Part shown: positions 8,324-18,314 of the stretch, one piece after another
How the letters are laid out: each line of letters begins with the position of its first letter
How positions within the stretch are numbered: position 1 is the stretch's first letter
Assembly: GCA_045602005.1 (NCBI GenBank)
Contig: JAZSAS010000010.1
Span: 17,023-81,022, forward strand
Direction: 5' to 3'
Length of the DNA: 64,000 bases
From: UMGS755 sp045602005
GTDB lineage: Bacteria > Bacillota > Clostridia > UBA1381 > UBA9506
Position numbers and translations under genes: made by a program
Notes under the pieces: generated by a model
Databases searched by the model: none
Seen by the model: the letters and a program-made list of their open reading frames with translations, nothing else
Told to the model about the DNA's origin: nothing

Positions 8324-9772
8324 ATGCATACATTAACAGCTCACGAAATACGTGACAAAATTAAAAATAAAGAAATCTCTTCTCAGGAGATTACCAAAGC
8401 ATACTTAGACCGGATTGAGGCAGTGGAGGACAAAGTGGGAAGCTATGTGACCGTTCTCCCGGAAGAGGCCATGCAGGCAGCTGAAAGCATTGATAAAAAA
8501 ATTGCTGCCGGAGAGGAAACAGGTGCCCTGGCAGGCGTTCCCATGGCGCTGAAAGACAATTTGTGCACCAAAGATGTTTTAACCACCTGTTCTTCTAAAA
8601 TGCTGCACAATTTCCGTCCGCCCTATGACAGCACCGTGGCACAGAAACTGAAAAAAGCTGACACCGTGTTGCTTGGTAAGGTGAACATGGATGAATTTGC
8701 AATGGGTTCCTCCACAGAGAACTCATATTTTAAGAAAACAAAGAACCCTTATGATTTAACAAAGGTGCCCGGCGGTTCCTCCGGCGGTTCTGCAGCCTGT
8801 GTGTCTGCTGACGAAGCACCCTTCACACTGGGCTCTGATACCGGTGGTTCCATTCGTCAGCCGGCAGCGTTTTGCGGTTGCGTGGGAATGAAGCCTACTT
8901 ATGGAACAGTTTCCCGTTTTGGTCTTGTGGCCTTTGCATCGTCTTTAGACCAGATTGGTCCCCTGACTAAAGATGTTCAAGACTGTGCGTTGGTTTATGA
9001 CCAGATTGTTGGCTATGACCCAATGGATTCCACCAGCGTTAACCGTGAATATGCTTCCTTTGAAAAAGCACTCACCGGTGATGTGAAGGGTTTGAAAATT
9101 GGTGTTCCTGCTGAATATATGGGAGAGGGCATCAGCCAGCCTGTTCAAAAAGCCGTTTTGGCTGCTCTTGATTCCTTTAAAGCCATGGGCGCAGATTTTC
9201 AGGAAATGCATCTGCCCTTAAACGAATATGCACTGCCGGCTTATTACATGATTTCCTCTGCTGAGGCCAGCTCAAATCTGGCTCGTTTCGATGGTGTGAA
9301 ATATGGTTACCGTGCAGAGAAGTTTGACGATTTAATTGACTTGTATGCACAAACCAGAAGCGAAGGCTTTGGTGCCGAGGTTAAGCGCCGTATCATGATT
9401 GGTACCTATGCGCTGTCCTCCGGTTATTACGATGCATATTACAAAAAGGCACAGCAGGTTAGAACCATGATTATGCAGGATTTTGACAAAGCCTTCCAGA
9501 CCTATGATGTGCTGGTAACACCCACCACACCCACAACCGCCTTTGGCTTTGGCGAAAAAACGGATGACCCCCTGCAGATGTACATGGCAGATATCTGTAC
9601 TGTTTCCGTCAACATTGGCGGTCTGCCTGCCGTTGTGCTGCCTTGCGGATATGACGAAAACGGTCTTCCCATCGGCTTGCAGATTATTGGTAAGCCTTTT
9701 GGCGAAGCAGCCATTTTAAATGCTGCCTATGCTTTGGAAAAGACCATCACCAAAGTAAAGCCCGTGTTATAA
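8324..9772 (+). CDS. gatA: Asp-tRNA(Asn)/Glu-tRNA(Gln) amidotransferase subunit A
   Basis: GatA is the glutaminase of GatCAB and releases the ammonia passed to GatB. The 482-residue protein has the amidase Ser-cisSer-Lys triad: Lys in ALKDN, the Gly/Ser-rich PGGSSGGSAA, and the nucleophile serine in GSDTGGSIRQPA. The ATG at 8324 has AAGGAG eight bases upstream. It lies 21 bases after gatC and 16 bases before gatB. Confidence 0.97.
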   Translation: MHTLTAHEIRDKIKNKEISSQEITKAYLDRIEAVEDKVGSYVTVLPEEAMQAAESIDKKIAAGEETGALAGVPMALKDNLCTKDVLTTCSSKMLHNFRPPYDSTVAQKLKKADTVLLGKVNMDEFAMGSSTENSYFKKTKNPYDLTKVPGGSSGGSAACVSADEAPFTLGSDTGGSIRQPAAFCGCVGMKPTYGTVSRFGLVAFASSLDQIGPLTKDVQDCALVYDQIVGYDPMDSTSVNREYASFEKALTGDVKGLKIGVPAEYMGEGISQPVQKAVLAALDSFKAMGADFQEMHLPLNEYALPAYYMISSAEASSNLARFDGVKYGYRAEKFDDLIDLYAQTRSEGFGAEVKRRIMIGTYALSSGYYDAYYKKAQQVRTMIMQDFDKAFQTYDVLVTPTTPTTAFGFGEKTDDPLQMYMADICTVSVNIGGLPAVVLPCGYDENGLPIGLQIIGKPFGEAAILNAAYALEKTITKVKPVL

Positions 9773-9788
9773 TAGAGGAGGACAGAAA

Positions 9789-11222
9789 ATGAAGTACGAA
9801 ACAGTCATTGGTCTTGAGGTCCATGCCGAGCTGAAGACCAATACCAAAATATACTGCGGTTGTAAAAATGAATTTGGCGGCGAGCCGAACACCCACACCT
9901 GCCCCATTTGCTCCGGCATGCCCGGAACCCTGCCGGTTTTGAATAAGCGGGTGGTAGACTATGCCATTAAAGCAGGTCTTGCCATGAACTGCAGCATTAC
10001 AAAATATGGTAAGCAAGACAGAAAAAACTATTTTTATCCCGACCTGCCCAAGGCTTATCAGATTTCTCAGTTTGATTTGCCCTTGTGCCAGAATGGCTAT
10101 ATTGATATTTTAGTTGACGGAGAAACCCGTCGCATTGGCATTACCCGTATCCATATTGAAGAAGATGCCGGCAAACTGGTGCATGATGATTACGGCAACA
10201 CCTCTATGGCTGATTATAATCGTTGCGGTGTGCCTCTGATTGAAATTGTTACCGAGCCGGACTTGCGTTCTCCGGAAGAGGCAAGAGTCTTTCTGGAAAC
10301 CTTAAAATCCATTTTGGAATACACCGAGGTTTCTGACTGTAAAATGCAAGAGGGTTCTCTGCGGTGTGATGTGAATTTGTCACTTCGTCCTGAGGGTCAA
10401 AAGGAATATGGCACCCGTTGTGAAATGAAAAACATTAACTCCTTCCGTGCGGCTGTTCGTTCTATGGAATATGAGCAGAAGCGCCAGGCAGAGGTATTAA
10501 ATGACGGTGGCGTCATTGAACAGGAAACCCGCCGTTGGGATGATGTGAAGGGTATTAGCACTGTGATGAGAACCAAGGAAGATGCACAGGACTATCGCTA
10601 TTTCCCCGAACCGGATTTGCTTCCCATCATCGTTTCTGATGAGTGGATTGAAGAAATCAGACAGACCATTCCCGAACTGCCGGAACAGAGAAGAAGCCGG
10701 TATGTAGATGAATATGGTCTGCCGGAATATGATGCCTTCATTTTAACATCTTCTAAGAAAACAGCCGATTATTTTGATGCAACCGTGAAGCTGGGTGCTG
10801 CTCCTAAAACCGTCAGCAACTGGCTCATGGGTGATATTGCGAAACTGGTTAATGACCGTGAGCTGGAGGCAGGGGATATTCCCTTTGCACCGGCACAGCT
10901 AAAATCTCTCATTGATTTGATTGAAAAAGGTGCCATCAGCAACAGTGCGGCTAAAAAGGTCTTAGCAGAGCTGTTTAACAGTGCTGAAGACCCGGAGAAA
11001 ATTGTGGAGCGTTTAGGTTTATCTCAGGTGTCTGATGAGGGTGCTCTCATGCAGATGGTGCAGGAGGTTATGGCACAAAATCCTCAGTCTATTGCCGATT
11101 ATAAGGCGGGTAAAGACAAGGCACTTGGTTTCTTAATGGGTCAGGTAATGCGTGTGTCTAAGGGCAAGGCAAATCCGCAAGTGATTAACAAAATGTTAAA
11201 GGACGCACTGGATCAGGCATGA
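9789..11222 (+). CDS. gatB: Asp-tRNA(Asn)/Glu-tRNA(Gln) amidotransferase subunit B
   Basis: GatB activates the mischarged aminoacyl-tRNA with ATP and transfers ammonia to it. The 477-residue protein begins GLEVHAELKTNTKIYCGC, has the Cys cluster CGC...CPICSGMPG that binds zinc in homologues, the catalytic-cradle HIEEDAGK and the C-terminal YqeY-like helical domain (ending VINKMLKDALDQA) that touches the tRNA elbow. AGAGGAGG precedes the ATG. Its stop overlaps the next start by four bases. Confidence 0.97.
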   Translation: MKYETVIGLEVHAELKTNTKIYCGCKNEFGGEPNTHTCPICSGMPGTLPVLNKRVVDYAIKAGLAMNCSITKYGKQDRKNYFYPDLPKAYQISQFDLPLCQNGYIDILVDGETRRIGITRIHIEEDAGKLVHDDYGNTSMADYNRCGVPLIEIVTEPDLRSPEEARVFLETLKSILEYTEVSDCKMQEGSLRCDVNLSLRPEGQKEYGTRCEMKNINSFRAAVRSMEYEQKRQAEVLNDGGVIEQETRRWDDVKGISTVMRTKEDAQDYRYFPEPDLLPIIVSDEWIEEIRQTIPELPEQRRSRYVDEYGLPEYDAFILTSSKKTADYFDATVKLGAAPKTVSNWLMGDIAKLVNDRELEAGDIPFAPAQLKSLIDLIEKGAISNSAAKKVLAELFNSAEDPEKIVERLGLSQVSDEGALMQMVQEVMAQNPQSIADYKAGKDKALGFLMGQVMRVSKGKANPQVINKMLKDALDQA

Positions 11223-11728
11223 GCAAAAAAATAGCAGATCTGTATCGTCAAATCTATCGCCGCTTTGACGCATTAACGCCTGTGCCCTTTGATTGCGGCC
11301 AGCTTTGCGGTAAGCTGTGTTGTCAGGGTGATGGCGAGAGCGGCATGTATTTATTTCCCGGTGAAGCAAAATTGTTTTATGGAAAAGAAAATTTTTCCCT
11401 TCTGCCAACGGAATTTGAGTCCGGGGGCAAACGGGTGCAGATGGTGGTATGCCACGGTCCGTGTAAGCGCACGGACCGTCCCCTTTCCTGCAGGGTTTTT
11501 CCCCTGATTCCCTTGTATAGAAAGGGTAGCACACTGCAGATTATCCGGGATCCCAGAGCATCAATCTGCCCCTTAACCCATCCGGAGGCATCCGGTTGTA
11601 TAGATTCCCGCTTCGCCCGTGAGGTGAACTATGCTTTTCGGGTACTTGTTAAGGTGCCTGAAGTGGCAGAATTTTTAGATGATTTATCTTACATATTAGA
11701 GGACTATAAGAACCTGTTAAAGGAGTGA
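11219..11728 (+). CDS. Cysteine-rich YkgJ-like putative metal-binding protein
   Basis: This 169-residue protein has an N-terminal C-x3-C-x3-CC cluster (FDCGQLCGKLCCQG) followed by VCHGPCKRTDRPLSCRVFP and a final ICP/GCID pair, the pattern of the YkgJ/UPF0153 family thought to chelate zinc or iron. The start overlaps the gatB stop (ATGA) and the gene runs almost into mnmE, so it is made together with two tRNA-modifying systems. No enzymatic motif is visible and the role is unknown. Confidence 0.7.
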   Translation: MSKKIADLYRQIYRRFDALTPVPFDCGQLCGKLCCQGDGESGMYLFPGEAKLFYGKENFSLLPTEFESGGKRVQMVVCHGPCKRTDRPLSCRVFPLIPLYRKGSTLQIIRDPRASICPLTHPEASGCIDSRFAREVNYAFRVLVKVPEVAEFLDDLSYILEDYKNLLKE

Positions 11729-11733
11729 ACAAC

Positions 11734-13095
11734 TTGAGGGAAACCACCATTGCAGCCATTGCAACACCGGCAGGAGAGGGCGGAATCGCCGTGATTCGTG
11801 TCAGTGGTGCTGATGCCATTTGTGTTTGTGACCGTGTTTTTAAAGGCAAGCGAAAGCTGGCAGATGCCGGCAGTCACACCCTTTCCTATGGCAGAATTGA
11901 ATTCGAAGGCAAGACCTTAGATGAGGTTTTGGCAGCCGTGATGCGTGGCCCTCATTCCTATACAGGGGAGGATGTGGTTGAAATCAGCTGCCACGGTGGC
12001 AGTTTTGTGACACGATCTGTTTTATCATCTCTTTTGAAAAATGGCGCCACGATGGCTTCGCCGGGGGAATTTACCAAACGTGCCTTTTTAAACGGAAAGT
12101 TGGATTTATCTCAGGCAGAAGCTGTGATTGATTTAATTCAGGCTGAGTCTGATGCGGCAGTTTCTCTTTCTGTTAATCAGTTAGACGGAAAGCTCTCGGT
12201 TCCCATTAAAGAGCATCGTGAAAGAATTTTAACGCTGGCAGCCTCCCTTGATGTGATGGCCGATTTTCCTGATGAAGGCATTGATGAAACGCCTACAGAA
12301 GCGGTCAAAGTTCAGCTCCTTGCTATCCTTTCTTCTTTAAAGACAATGGCAGATCAGGCTGAGCAGGGAAGATTGATTCGCAGCGGTATTAACACGGTTA
12401 TTGTGGGAAAACCCAATGTGGGGAAGTCTTCGCTGTTAAATGCATTATCGGGAACAGACAGAGCCTTAGTGACTCAGCAGGCCGGAACCACCCGCGATGT
12501 CATTGAAGAGAGGGTTCGATTGGGAAATGTATGCCTGAATTTGTTTGACACGGCCGGCATTCGCTCCAGTGCAGAGCAAATTGAAGAAATGGGCATTCAG
12601 AAGGCAAAAGAATATCTAAAAAAGGCCGATCTTGTTTTCTTTGTGGTGGATAACAGCCGCTTGTTTGAACAAGAAGACCTTGAAATTTTTGACCTTGTTT
12701 GTCAAAAGAAGTCGATTCTCATTCTAAATAAATCTGATTTAAAGCCGGCAGCAATATTGCCCGAAATTCCTGAAACTATGCCGGTTGTCACTTTATCGGC
12801 AAAGAACGCAGAGGGTCTTGATTCTCTGGGAAAAACAGTTGAAGAGCTGTTTTCCTTGGGAGCAATCACAGAACGTCAGGATGCAGCGGTGATTAATCTG
12901 CGTCATAAACAGGCCATTGCAGAGACGGTGTTTTATTTGCAAAATGCCTTAGAAACCCTAGAGGCAGGCATGCCTCTTGATTTGCTCTCTGTTGATTTAC
13001 GAGGCGCTTTGGAGGCACTAGGAACCATCACCGGTCAAACAGTGTCGGACGAAATAGTGGATGAAATTTTTTCACGGTTTTGTCTTGGAAAGTAG
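11734..13095 (+). CDS. mnmE: tRNA modification GTPase MnmE
   Basis: MnmE with MnmG installs the carboxymethylaminomethyl group on U34 of certain tRNAs. Visible parts are the N-terminal folate-binding domain (TPAGEGGIAVIRVSG), the long helical domain, the inserted G domain with P-loop GKPNVGKSS, switch DTAGIR and NKSD, and the C-terminal FCLGK with the essential Cys. The TTG at 11734 is preferred because AAAGGAG (11719-11725) gives an eight-base spacing; the in-frame GTG at 11725 overlaps that site. mnmG is not in the window. Confidence 0.96.
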   Translation: MRETTIAAIATPAGEGGIAVIRVSGADAICVCDRVFKGKRKLADAGSHTLSYGRIEFEGKTLDEVLAAVMRGPHSYTGEDVVEISCHGGSFVTRSVLSSLLKNGATMASPGEFTKRAFLNGKLDLSQAEAVIDLIQAESDAAVSLSVNQLDGKLSVPIKEHRERILTLAASLDVMADFPDEGIDETPTEAVKVQLLAILSSLKTMADQAEQGRLIRSGINTVIVGKPNVGKSSLLNALSGTDRALVTQQAGTTRDVIEERVRLGNVCLNLFDTAGIRSSAEQIEEMGIQKAKEYLKKADLVFFVVDNSRLFEQEDLEIFDLVCQKKSILILNKSDLKPAAILPEIPETMPVVTLSAKNAEGLDSLGKTVEELFSLGAITERQDAAVINLRHKQAIAETVFYLQNALETLEAGMPLDLLSVDLRGALEALGTITGQTVSDEIVDEIFSRFCLGK

Positions 13096-13157
13096 TATAT
13101 AACATTTTTTTTACATAGAATAAACTATCGGACAAATCCTTTTAGGAGGGAAGCAGC

Positions 13158-14900
13158 TTGAAGAAGCAATCTTATTTAAAGGGTGCTGTGGTTTTAGTTG
13201 TGGCCAATGCACTTGTGAAGGTTATCGGTGCCCTGTTTAAAATACCCCTTGCCAACATTATTCAAGAGGAGGGCATGGCGATTTTTAACACGGCATATAA
13301 CCTTTATGCCTGCATGTTTGTCATTGCCACAGCCGGTTTGCCGGTGGCAGTTTCCAAAATGGTGTCATCTAGTCTTGCCAAAAAGAATTATGCAGAGACC
13401 AATAAAATCTTTAAGGCAGCCTTGTCGCTTCTGACTTTGATTGGTATTGTAGGCTCTTTGGTTCTGTTTTTGGGGGCTAAGTTATTTGCTGTGTATGCAG
13501 TAAAATCACCTTCTTCTTATTTAAGCATTTTAGCCGTTGCTCCGGCTATTTTCTTTGTGGCACTGCTTTCAGCCTTTCGAGGTTATTTTCAAGGCTTTTC
13601 CAACATGGTACCCACGGCCCTTTCTGAAGTGGCAGAGGCTATGGGCAAGCTTGTGATTGGTCTTTTGCTGGCTTATCTTTTGTTGCCAACCGGCATTGTA
13701 AATGCTTCTGCCGGTGCGGTGTTAGGAGTAACTGCCGGCACCTTTTTCGCTTTGTTGATTATGGTAATTACGTATATTGCCAAGCGTAAAGACCAGTATC
13801 CTGCCAACATTTCTCTTGGAACAGCAAGAAGCACAAAAGCAATTTTTATTGAGCTTGCAAAGATTTCAATTCCCATCACCATTGGTGCTGCGGTAACATC
13901 TTTAACCAATGTTATTGATGTGGTGATGATTCGCCAGCGCTTGCAAACCATTCCTGTTACGCAGATGATGTTTAACACCCTAACGGAATTTTACGGTCTT
14001 TCCCAAGGCGAAGCGGTCATTGGGGAATTGATGCGGATTAAACCCTCTGAGATTCTCTACGGTGCTTATTCAGGCTATGCCATTCCCATGTTCAACCTGC
14101 CGCCAACCATCATTATGAGCCTGTCTATGAGCGTTGTGCCCTTTATTTCTGCGGCATTTGCGGTGAAAAATAGGCGTGAGGTTAAAAAATTATCAGAATC
14201 CACCTTGCGAATTACCATGCTGTTTTCTATGCCATGCGCAGTGGGTTTGTCTGTTTTGAGTCAGCCGATTTTAACAGCTGTGTATAACAATGCCAGAGCG
14301 GCTTCAATGCTTTTAATTCTTGGTTATGCGGTTATTTTTGTCAGCCTGGTGTCTGTCACAACGGCCATGCTGCAGGGGGCAGGTCATGTAGGCATTCCGG
14401 TGCGGAATATGCTGATTGGCGGTGTTGTGAAAATTGCCACAAACTATTTTTTAATTGCCATTCCCTTTGTGAACATTGGCGGTGCTCCTATCAGCACCAA
14501 TTTGTGCTATCTGGTGATTGCTGTTTTGAACATTATGAGTGTGCGGAAGATTATGAAGCCAGATTTATCTGTTTCCGGGTTCATTCTCAGACCGGTTATT
14601 GCCAGCGGTGCCATGGGTGTGGGTGCATATTTTGCCTATCAGGGTGCGGCACGAATTCTGGGTGCGGTGCCCATGACCTTGTCACTAAACTTCATGCCTC
14701 AAACAGCACCGGTTACACCTCTTGAGTCTTCTATGCGACTGAAGGTCATTCTTGCATTGGGAATCGCCATTGCAGCAGCAGTTATCATTTATGCGGTTAT
14801 GGTTTTTGTTTTGCGGCTCATTAAGCGTGATGATGTGTTAATGCTGCCTAAGGGAGATGCCCTTGCAAAACTGATGGACCGTCTCCATTTACTTTCATAA
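13158..14900 (+). CDS. SpoVB/YtgP-like polysaccharide flippase (MOP superfamily)
   Basis: This 580-residue polytopic membrane protein has about 14 hydrophobic helices and the N-terminal pattern of the SpoVB/YtgP branch of lipid-linked oligosaccharide flippases (KGAVVLVVANALVKVIG, then ETNKIFKAAL). Related proteins move lipid II or other undecaprenyl-linked units across the membrane in growth or spore-cortex formation. The start is TTG behind TAGGAGGG. A second, distinct flippase (MurJ) is encoded at 44589-46148, so this one may serve another polymer or cell stage. Confidence 0.85.
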   Translation: MKKQSYLKGAVVLVVANALVKVIGALFKIPLANIIQEEGMAIFNTAYNLYACMFVIATAGLPVAVSKMVSSSLAKKNYAETNKIFKAALSLLTLIGIVGSLVLFLGAKLFAVYAVKSPSSYLSILAVAPAIFFVALLSAFRGYFQGFSNMVPTALSEVAEAMGKLVIGLLLAYLLLPTGIVNASAGAVLGVTAGTFFALLIMVITYIAKRKDQYPANISLGTARSTKAIFIELAKISIPITIGAAVTSLTNVIDVVMIRQRLQTIPVTQMMFNTLTEFYGLSQGEAVIGELMRIKPSEILYGAYSGYAIPMFNLPPTIIMSLSMSVVPFISAAFAVKNRREVKKLSESTLRITMLFSMPCAVGLSVLSQPILTAVYNNARAASMLLILGYAVIFVSLVSVTTAMLQGAGHVGIPVRNMLIGGVVKIATNYFLIAIPFVNIGGAPISTNLCYLVIAVLNIMSVRKIMKPDLSVSGFILRPVIASGAMGVGAYFAYQGAARILGAVPMTLSLNFMPQTAPVTPLESSMRLKVILALGIAIAAAVIIYAVMVFVLRLIKRDDVLMLPKGDALAKLMDRLHLLS

Positions 14901-14924
14901 AATTTATAGAAATCCGGTGAACAA

Positions 14925-15713
14925 ATGATGAACGAAAAAAAAGTATATACCTTTGAGGATTTACTCTCGATTATTGAAAAACTGCGGGGTGAAAACGGTT
15001 GCCCCTGGGACCGTGTGCAAACACACGAGTCTATTAAGATGAACCTGGTGGAGGAAGCCTATGAGGCCTTAGAGGCGCTGGATGCCGGTTCAAAAGACCA
15101 GTTTGCCGATGAGCTGGGTGATATTCTTCTGCAGGTGGTGTTTCATTCTCAAATTGGAAAAGAAGAAGGTACGTTTTCTATTGAAAATGTTCTTTTTCAT
15201 GTTTGCGAGAAAATGATTTCCCGCCATACGCACATTTTCGGTAGCGATACTGCTCAAACCCCTGAAGAGGTGTTGGAAACATGGGAAAAAAATAAGCAAA
15301 AGGAAAAGGGTCAAAAGAGCTACACAGAGAGCATGAAGGGCGTTTGCAGTTATTTGCCGGCACTGATTCGTGCGCAGAAAATTCAGTCTAAAGCCGCAAA
15401 GGTCGGATTTGATTGGGAAGATGTTTCAGGTGCTCTTGCAAAATTGCAGGAGGAGACAGAGGAATTGGCACAGGCAGCAGCTTCCGGCAATCAGGAGGAT
15501 ATCAGTGAAGAACTGGGTGATGTTTTGTTTTCTGCCGTGAATGTGGCCAGATTTTATCACTGCTCAGCAGAAGAATCTCTGGGAAAAACCATACAGAAAT
15601 TTATTGATAGGTTTTCTTATGTAGAATCCGAGGCAAAAAAAGCAGGAAAAAATCTTGAAGAAATGACTCTTTCAGAAATGGACAAGCTCTGGGACGAGGC
15701 AAAGCTTCGTTAA
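14925..15713 (+). CDS. mazG: Nucleoside triphosphate pyrophosphohydrolase MazG
   Basis: MazG hydrolyses (d)NTPs to monophosphate and pyrophosphate, cleaning the nucleotide pool. The 262-residue protein has two MazG domains: the first with LRGENGCPWDRVQTH, NLVEEAYEALEAL and DELGDILLQVVFHS, the second with EETEELAQA and EELGDVLFSAVN, giving the acidic metal-binding helices twice. It lies 24 bases after the flippase gene. The start (ATG at 14925 or 14928) has only a weak ribosome-binding site. Confidence 0.95.
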   Translation: MMNEKKVYTFEDLLSIIEKLRGENGCPWDRVQTHESIKMNLVEEAYEALEALDAGSKDQFADELGDILLQVVFHSQIGKEEGTFSIENVLFHVCEKMISRHTHIFGSDTAQTPEEVLETWEKNKQKEKGQKSYTESMKGVCSYLPALIRAQKIQSKAAKVGFDWEDVSGALAKLQEETEELAQAAASGNQEDISEELGDVLFSAVNVARFYHCSAEESLGKTIQKFIDRFSYVESEAKKAGKNLEEMTLSEMDKLWDEAKLR

Positions 15714-15817
15714 AAGATACAAAAAGCAGAAAACTTTTCCATTGTCTTATACCAAGGATATCTTTTTTAAAAAAAGATGTCAAATTTTTTATTATATTAT
15801 AAAAGAAGGGGAAAATG

Positions 15818-15857
15818 AAAAAAGAAAACCGCTCAATTTTGAGAGGTTTTCTTTTTT
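15818..15857. terminator. Bidirectional intrinsic terminator between mazG and lysA
   Basis: A long near-perfect stem pairs AAAAGAAAACC with GGTTTTCTTTT around CTCAATTTTGAG. It is flanked by T runs on both strands and lies between convergent mazG and lysA. Confidence 0.85.
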
Positions 15858-15904
15858 GCCGTTTTTTATATGTTTGCCATGTGTACAAACAACTCAATGT
15901 GAGA

Positions 15905-17206
15905 TTACATGCAATCGTTTTTCAACAGGTCCTCATAGGTCTCCCGCTTTACAATGATTCGGACATTGCCGCCAGAAGTCATCACCATGGCAGGGCGGGG
16001 AATTCTGTTGTAGTTGCTGGACATGGAGTAATTATAAGCACCGGTAGCCAGCACCGCCAGAATATCACCCCTTTGGGCTAATGGCAATGCAACATTTTCG
16101 CCCAACAGGTCGCCGGATTCACAGCATTTTCCTGCCACTGTATAGATTTCTGTTTTATTGTCGTTGGCCCGGTTTGCCAACAAAAAGTCATATTTAGATT
16201 CATAGAGCATATAACGAGGATTATCCACCATGCCGCCATCCACTGAAAGATAGTTCCTCACGTTTGGAATTTCTTTCACATTGCCCACGGTATATAGTGT
16301 GATGCCGGCGGGAGCAATAATAGAACGTCCCGGCTCCATGAGGATTTTTGGCAGGGGAATATCCCGCTTTGTTGCCGTTTTCTTCACAACGGCACTGACA
16401 GCCTCCATATATTTATCATAGGCAATGGGGTCATCCTCCTCGGTGTAACAAATGCCAAAGCCACCGCCTAAATTCAGTTCTGATATAGAAAGTCCCAGCT
16501 CGTCTTTCACATCGCCAATGAAGTTCATCATCACTTCGGCGGCCTTTTCAAAGGGAGAGAGGTCAAAAATCTGTGAACCAATATGGCAATGTGCGCCAAC
16601 AACCTCAATATGAGCCAACGAATTCGCCTTGCGGATGATATCCATGGCCTCGCCTGTTTCAAGCGCAACACCAAATTTAGAGTCTATTTGACCGGTCATA
16701 ATAAAATCATGGGTATGCGCATCAATGCCGGGTTTGACTCTAAACAAAACAGCGGCTTTTTTGTTATGGATGGCACAGAGTTCATTCAAACGCAAAAGCT
16801 CATCGTGATTATCCACAACAATTCTGCCAACACCTAAAGATAAAGCCAGCTCCAGCTCGTCGTTTGTTTTGTTGTTGCCGTGAAAATATACACGCTCCAT
16901 AGGGAAACCGGCCTTGTGGGCTGTGTAAAGTTCACCGCCGGAGACCACATCCAGTCCCATGTTCTCTGATGCTATAATCTTGCACAGAGCCATGGTGCAG
17001 AGAGCCTTGCTGGCATATAAAACCAGGCCGTTTCCATCATAAAACTGGTTTATAGATTCGGTGTAAAGCCGGCAGTTCTGACGAATGCAATCCTCATCTA
17101 TAACATAAAGAGGTGTTCCATATTTTGCTGTGAGTTCTGTTGTGTCAATGCCGCCAATGGTTAAGTGATTCCTGTCATTGACAGACAGGCAGGATGATGT
17201 AATCAT
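15905..17206 (-). CDS. lysA: Diaminopimelate decarboxylase
   Basis: LysA decarboxylates meso-diaminopimelate to lysine with pyridoxal phosphate. The 433-residue protein shows the PLP lysine in YASKAL, the substrate/phosphate loops HCHIGSQI and GGGFGICYTEEDDPI, EPGRSI, the active-site Cys in CCESGDLLGEN and the C-terminal GAYNYSMSSNYN. AGGAGG stands upstream of the ATG on the minus strand. The gene lies 27 bases after the alcohol dehydrogenase gene. Confidence 0.96.
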   Translation of the reverse strand: MITSSCLSVNDRNHLTIGGIDTTELTAKYGTPLYVIDEDCIRQNCRLYTESINQFYDGNGLVLYASKALCTMALCKIIASENMGLDVVSGGELYTAHKAGFPMERVYFHGNNKTNDELELALSLGVGRIVVDNHDELLRLNELCAIHNKKAAVLFRVKPGIDAHTHDFIMTGQIDSKFGVALETGEAMDIIRKANSLAHIEVVGAHCHIGSQIFDLSPFEKAAEVMMNFIGDVKDELGLSISELNLGGGFGICYTEEDDPIAYDKYMEAVSAVVKKTATKRDIPLPKILMEPGRSIIAPAGITLYTVGNVKEIPNVRNYLSVDGGMVDNPRYMLYESKYDFLLANRANDNKTEIYTVAGKCCESGDLLGENVALPLAQRGDILAVLATGAYNYSMSSNYNRIPRPAMVMTSGGNVRIIVKRETYEDLLKNDCM

Positions 17207-17233
17207 TTGTTCCTCCTAAATGTCTTTTGATTC

Positions 17234-18313
17234 TTATAACAATGTTGCATAAACTGAGGCTTCCTCCGCTTCGGTTAAAGGCCACAGATTCTGGCTGACG
17301 TTTTTAGCCCCAATGGCCTTTTTAGCAAAGGCTTGCACCTCGTTTTGCGTTAAGGTGATTGTCTCGGGAATCAGCTTTTTGATGACTGCGCAGAGACTGT
17401 TAGCATCTGGTGCACCAAAGGCTTTTAAAACCGGTGCCAGACGGCTGGCTGCATGCTTTTCGCAAAGCCTGATAAAACCGGGCAGCAACAGTGCATTCGC
17501 TCTGCCGTGGGGTACATTTTTAAAATAGGTCAGCGGATAGCCCATGGAGTGCACAACGACAGTGCCCGTGTGGGCAATTGCCATGCCGGCAAGGCAGGAG
17601 GCCAGCAGTAGAGTTTCATAATCTGGTGTTTTGTTTAAAACACCGGGAATTGCAGCAGAAAGCCGCTGCAGGGCTGCCTGGGCATAAACCTCAGAGGCAG
17701 GGGTCGAGCGGCGGCAGAGCATGCTCTCTAGAGCATGGCTCAGGGCATCTGCCGTGGTATCAAGTAAAACCGGATATGGGAGAGAATGCAGATAATCCGG
17801 GTCTAAAAACGCAACCTTTGAAAAGCTTGCCGGATGGGCAAAGCTTTTTTTGTTTTCAATTTCCGGCACGGTGAGCACGGAATAGGGTGTTACTTCGCTG
17901 CCTGTGCCGGCAGTTAAGGGCACCGACAGCAGAGGCAGAGGGGTGTTGGTTAGCGTGTTAAAGATTTCCATGGGCGCAATTTCATTCACAGCATATGCCC
18001 CAATGGCTTTAGCAGCATCCATAGGAGAGCCGCCGCCAATGGCAATGATGAAATCGGCACCAAAGTCTCTGGCTACTTGACCGCCCTCATAGCAGGTTAA
18101 AACGCTGGGGTTATTTTCTACACGGTCAAAAATTTCCCAGCAAATATTTTGTTGCTGTAAAGCCGCTGTCACATCCTGCAGCGCGCCGCTTTTTTGTGCA
18201 CTGGTTCTGCCGGTAACAATCAAGGCACGTTTGCCGTATTCTGAAAAGCAAGCGGCATTTTGTTGAATGCAACCTTTCCCCAGAAACACCCGGGTGGGAA
18301 TGTAAAGTTCCAT
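17234..18313 (-). CDS. Iron-containing (group III) alcohol dehydrogenase family protein
   Basis: This 359-residue protein is an NAD(P)-dependent, metal-dependent alcohol dehydrogenase of the Fe-ADH family. It has the nucleotide-binding GGGSPMDAAKAIG, TAGTGSEVT, and metal ligands in DTTADALSHALE, HSMGYPL and PHGRANALLLP. The substrate (short-chain alcohol, lactaldehyde, butanol or other) cannot be told from sequence. It lies one base downstream of rapZ and is probably co-transcribed with it, though no functional link is obvious. Confidence 0.85.
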   Translation of the reverse strand: MELYIPTRVFLGKGCIQQNAACFSEYGKRALIVTGRTSAQKSGALQDVTAALQQQNICWEIFDRVENNPSVLTCYEGGQVARDFGADFIIAIGGGSPMDAAKAIGAYAVNEIAPMEIFNTLTNTPLPLLSVPLTAGTGSEVTPYSVLTVPEIENKKSFAHPASFSKVAFLDPDYLHSLPYPVLLDTTADALSHALESMLCRRSTPASEVYAQAALQRLSAAIPGVLNKTPDYETLLLASCLAGMAIAHTGTVVVHSMGYPLTYFKNVPHGRANALLLPGFIRLCEKHAASRLAPVLKAFGAPDANSLCAVIKKLIPETITLTQNEVQAFAKKAIGAKNVSQNLWPLTEAEEASVYATLL

Positions 18314-18314
18314 C

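Noticed and set aside
15742..15957. Short plus-strand open frame after mazG
   Set aside because: It runs through the bidirectional terminator and into the antisense of lysA, with no homology-like pattern.
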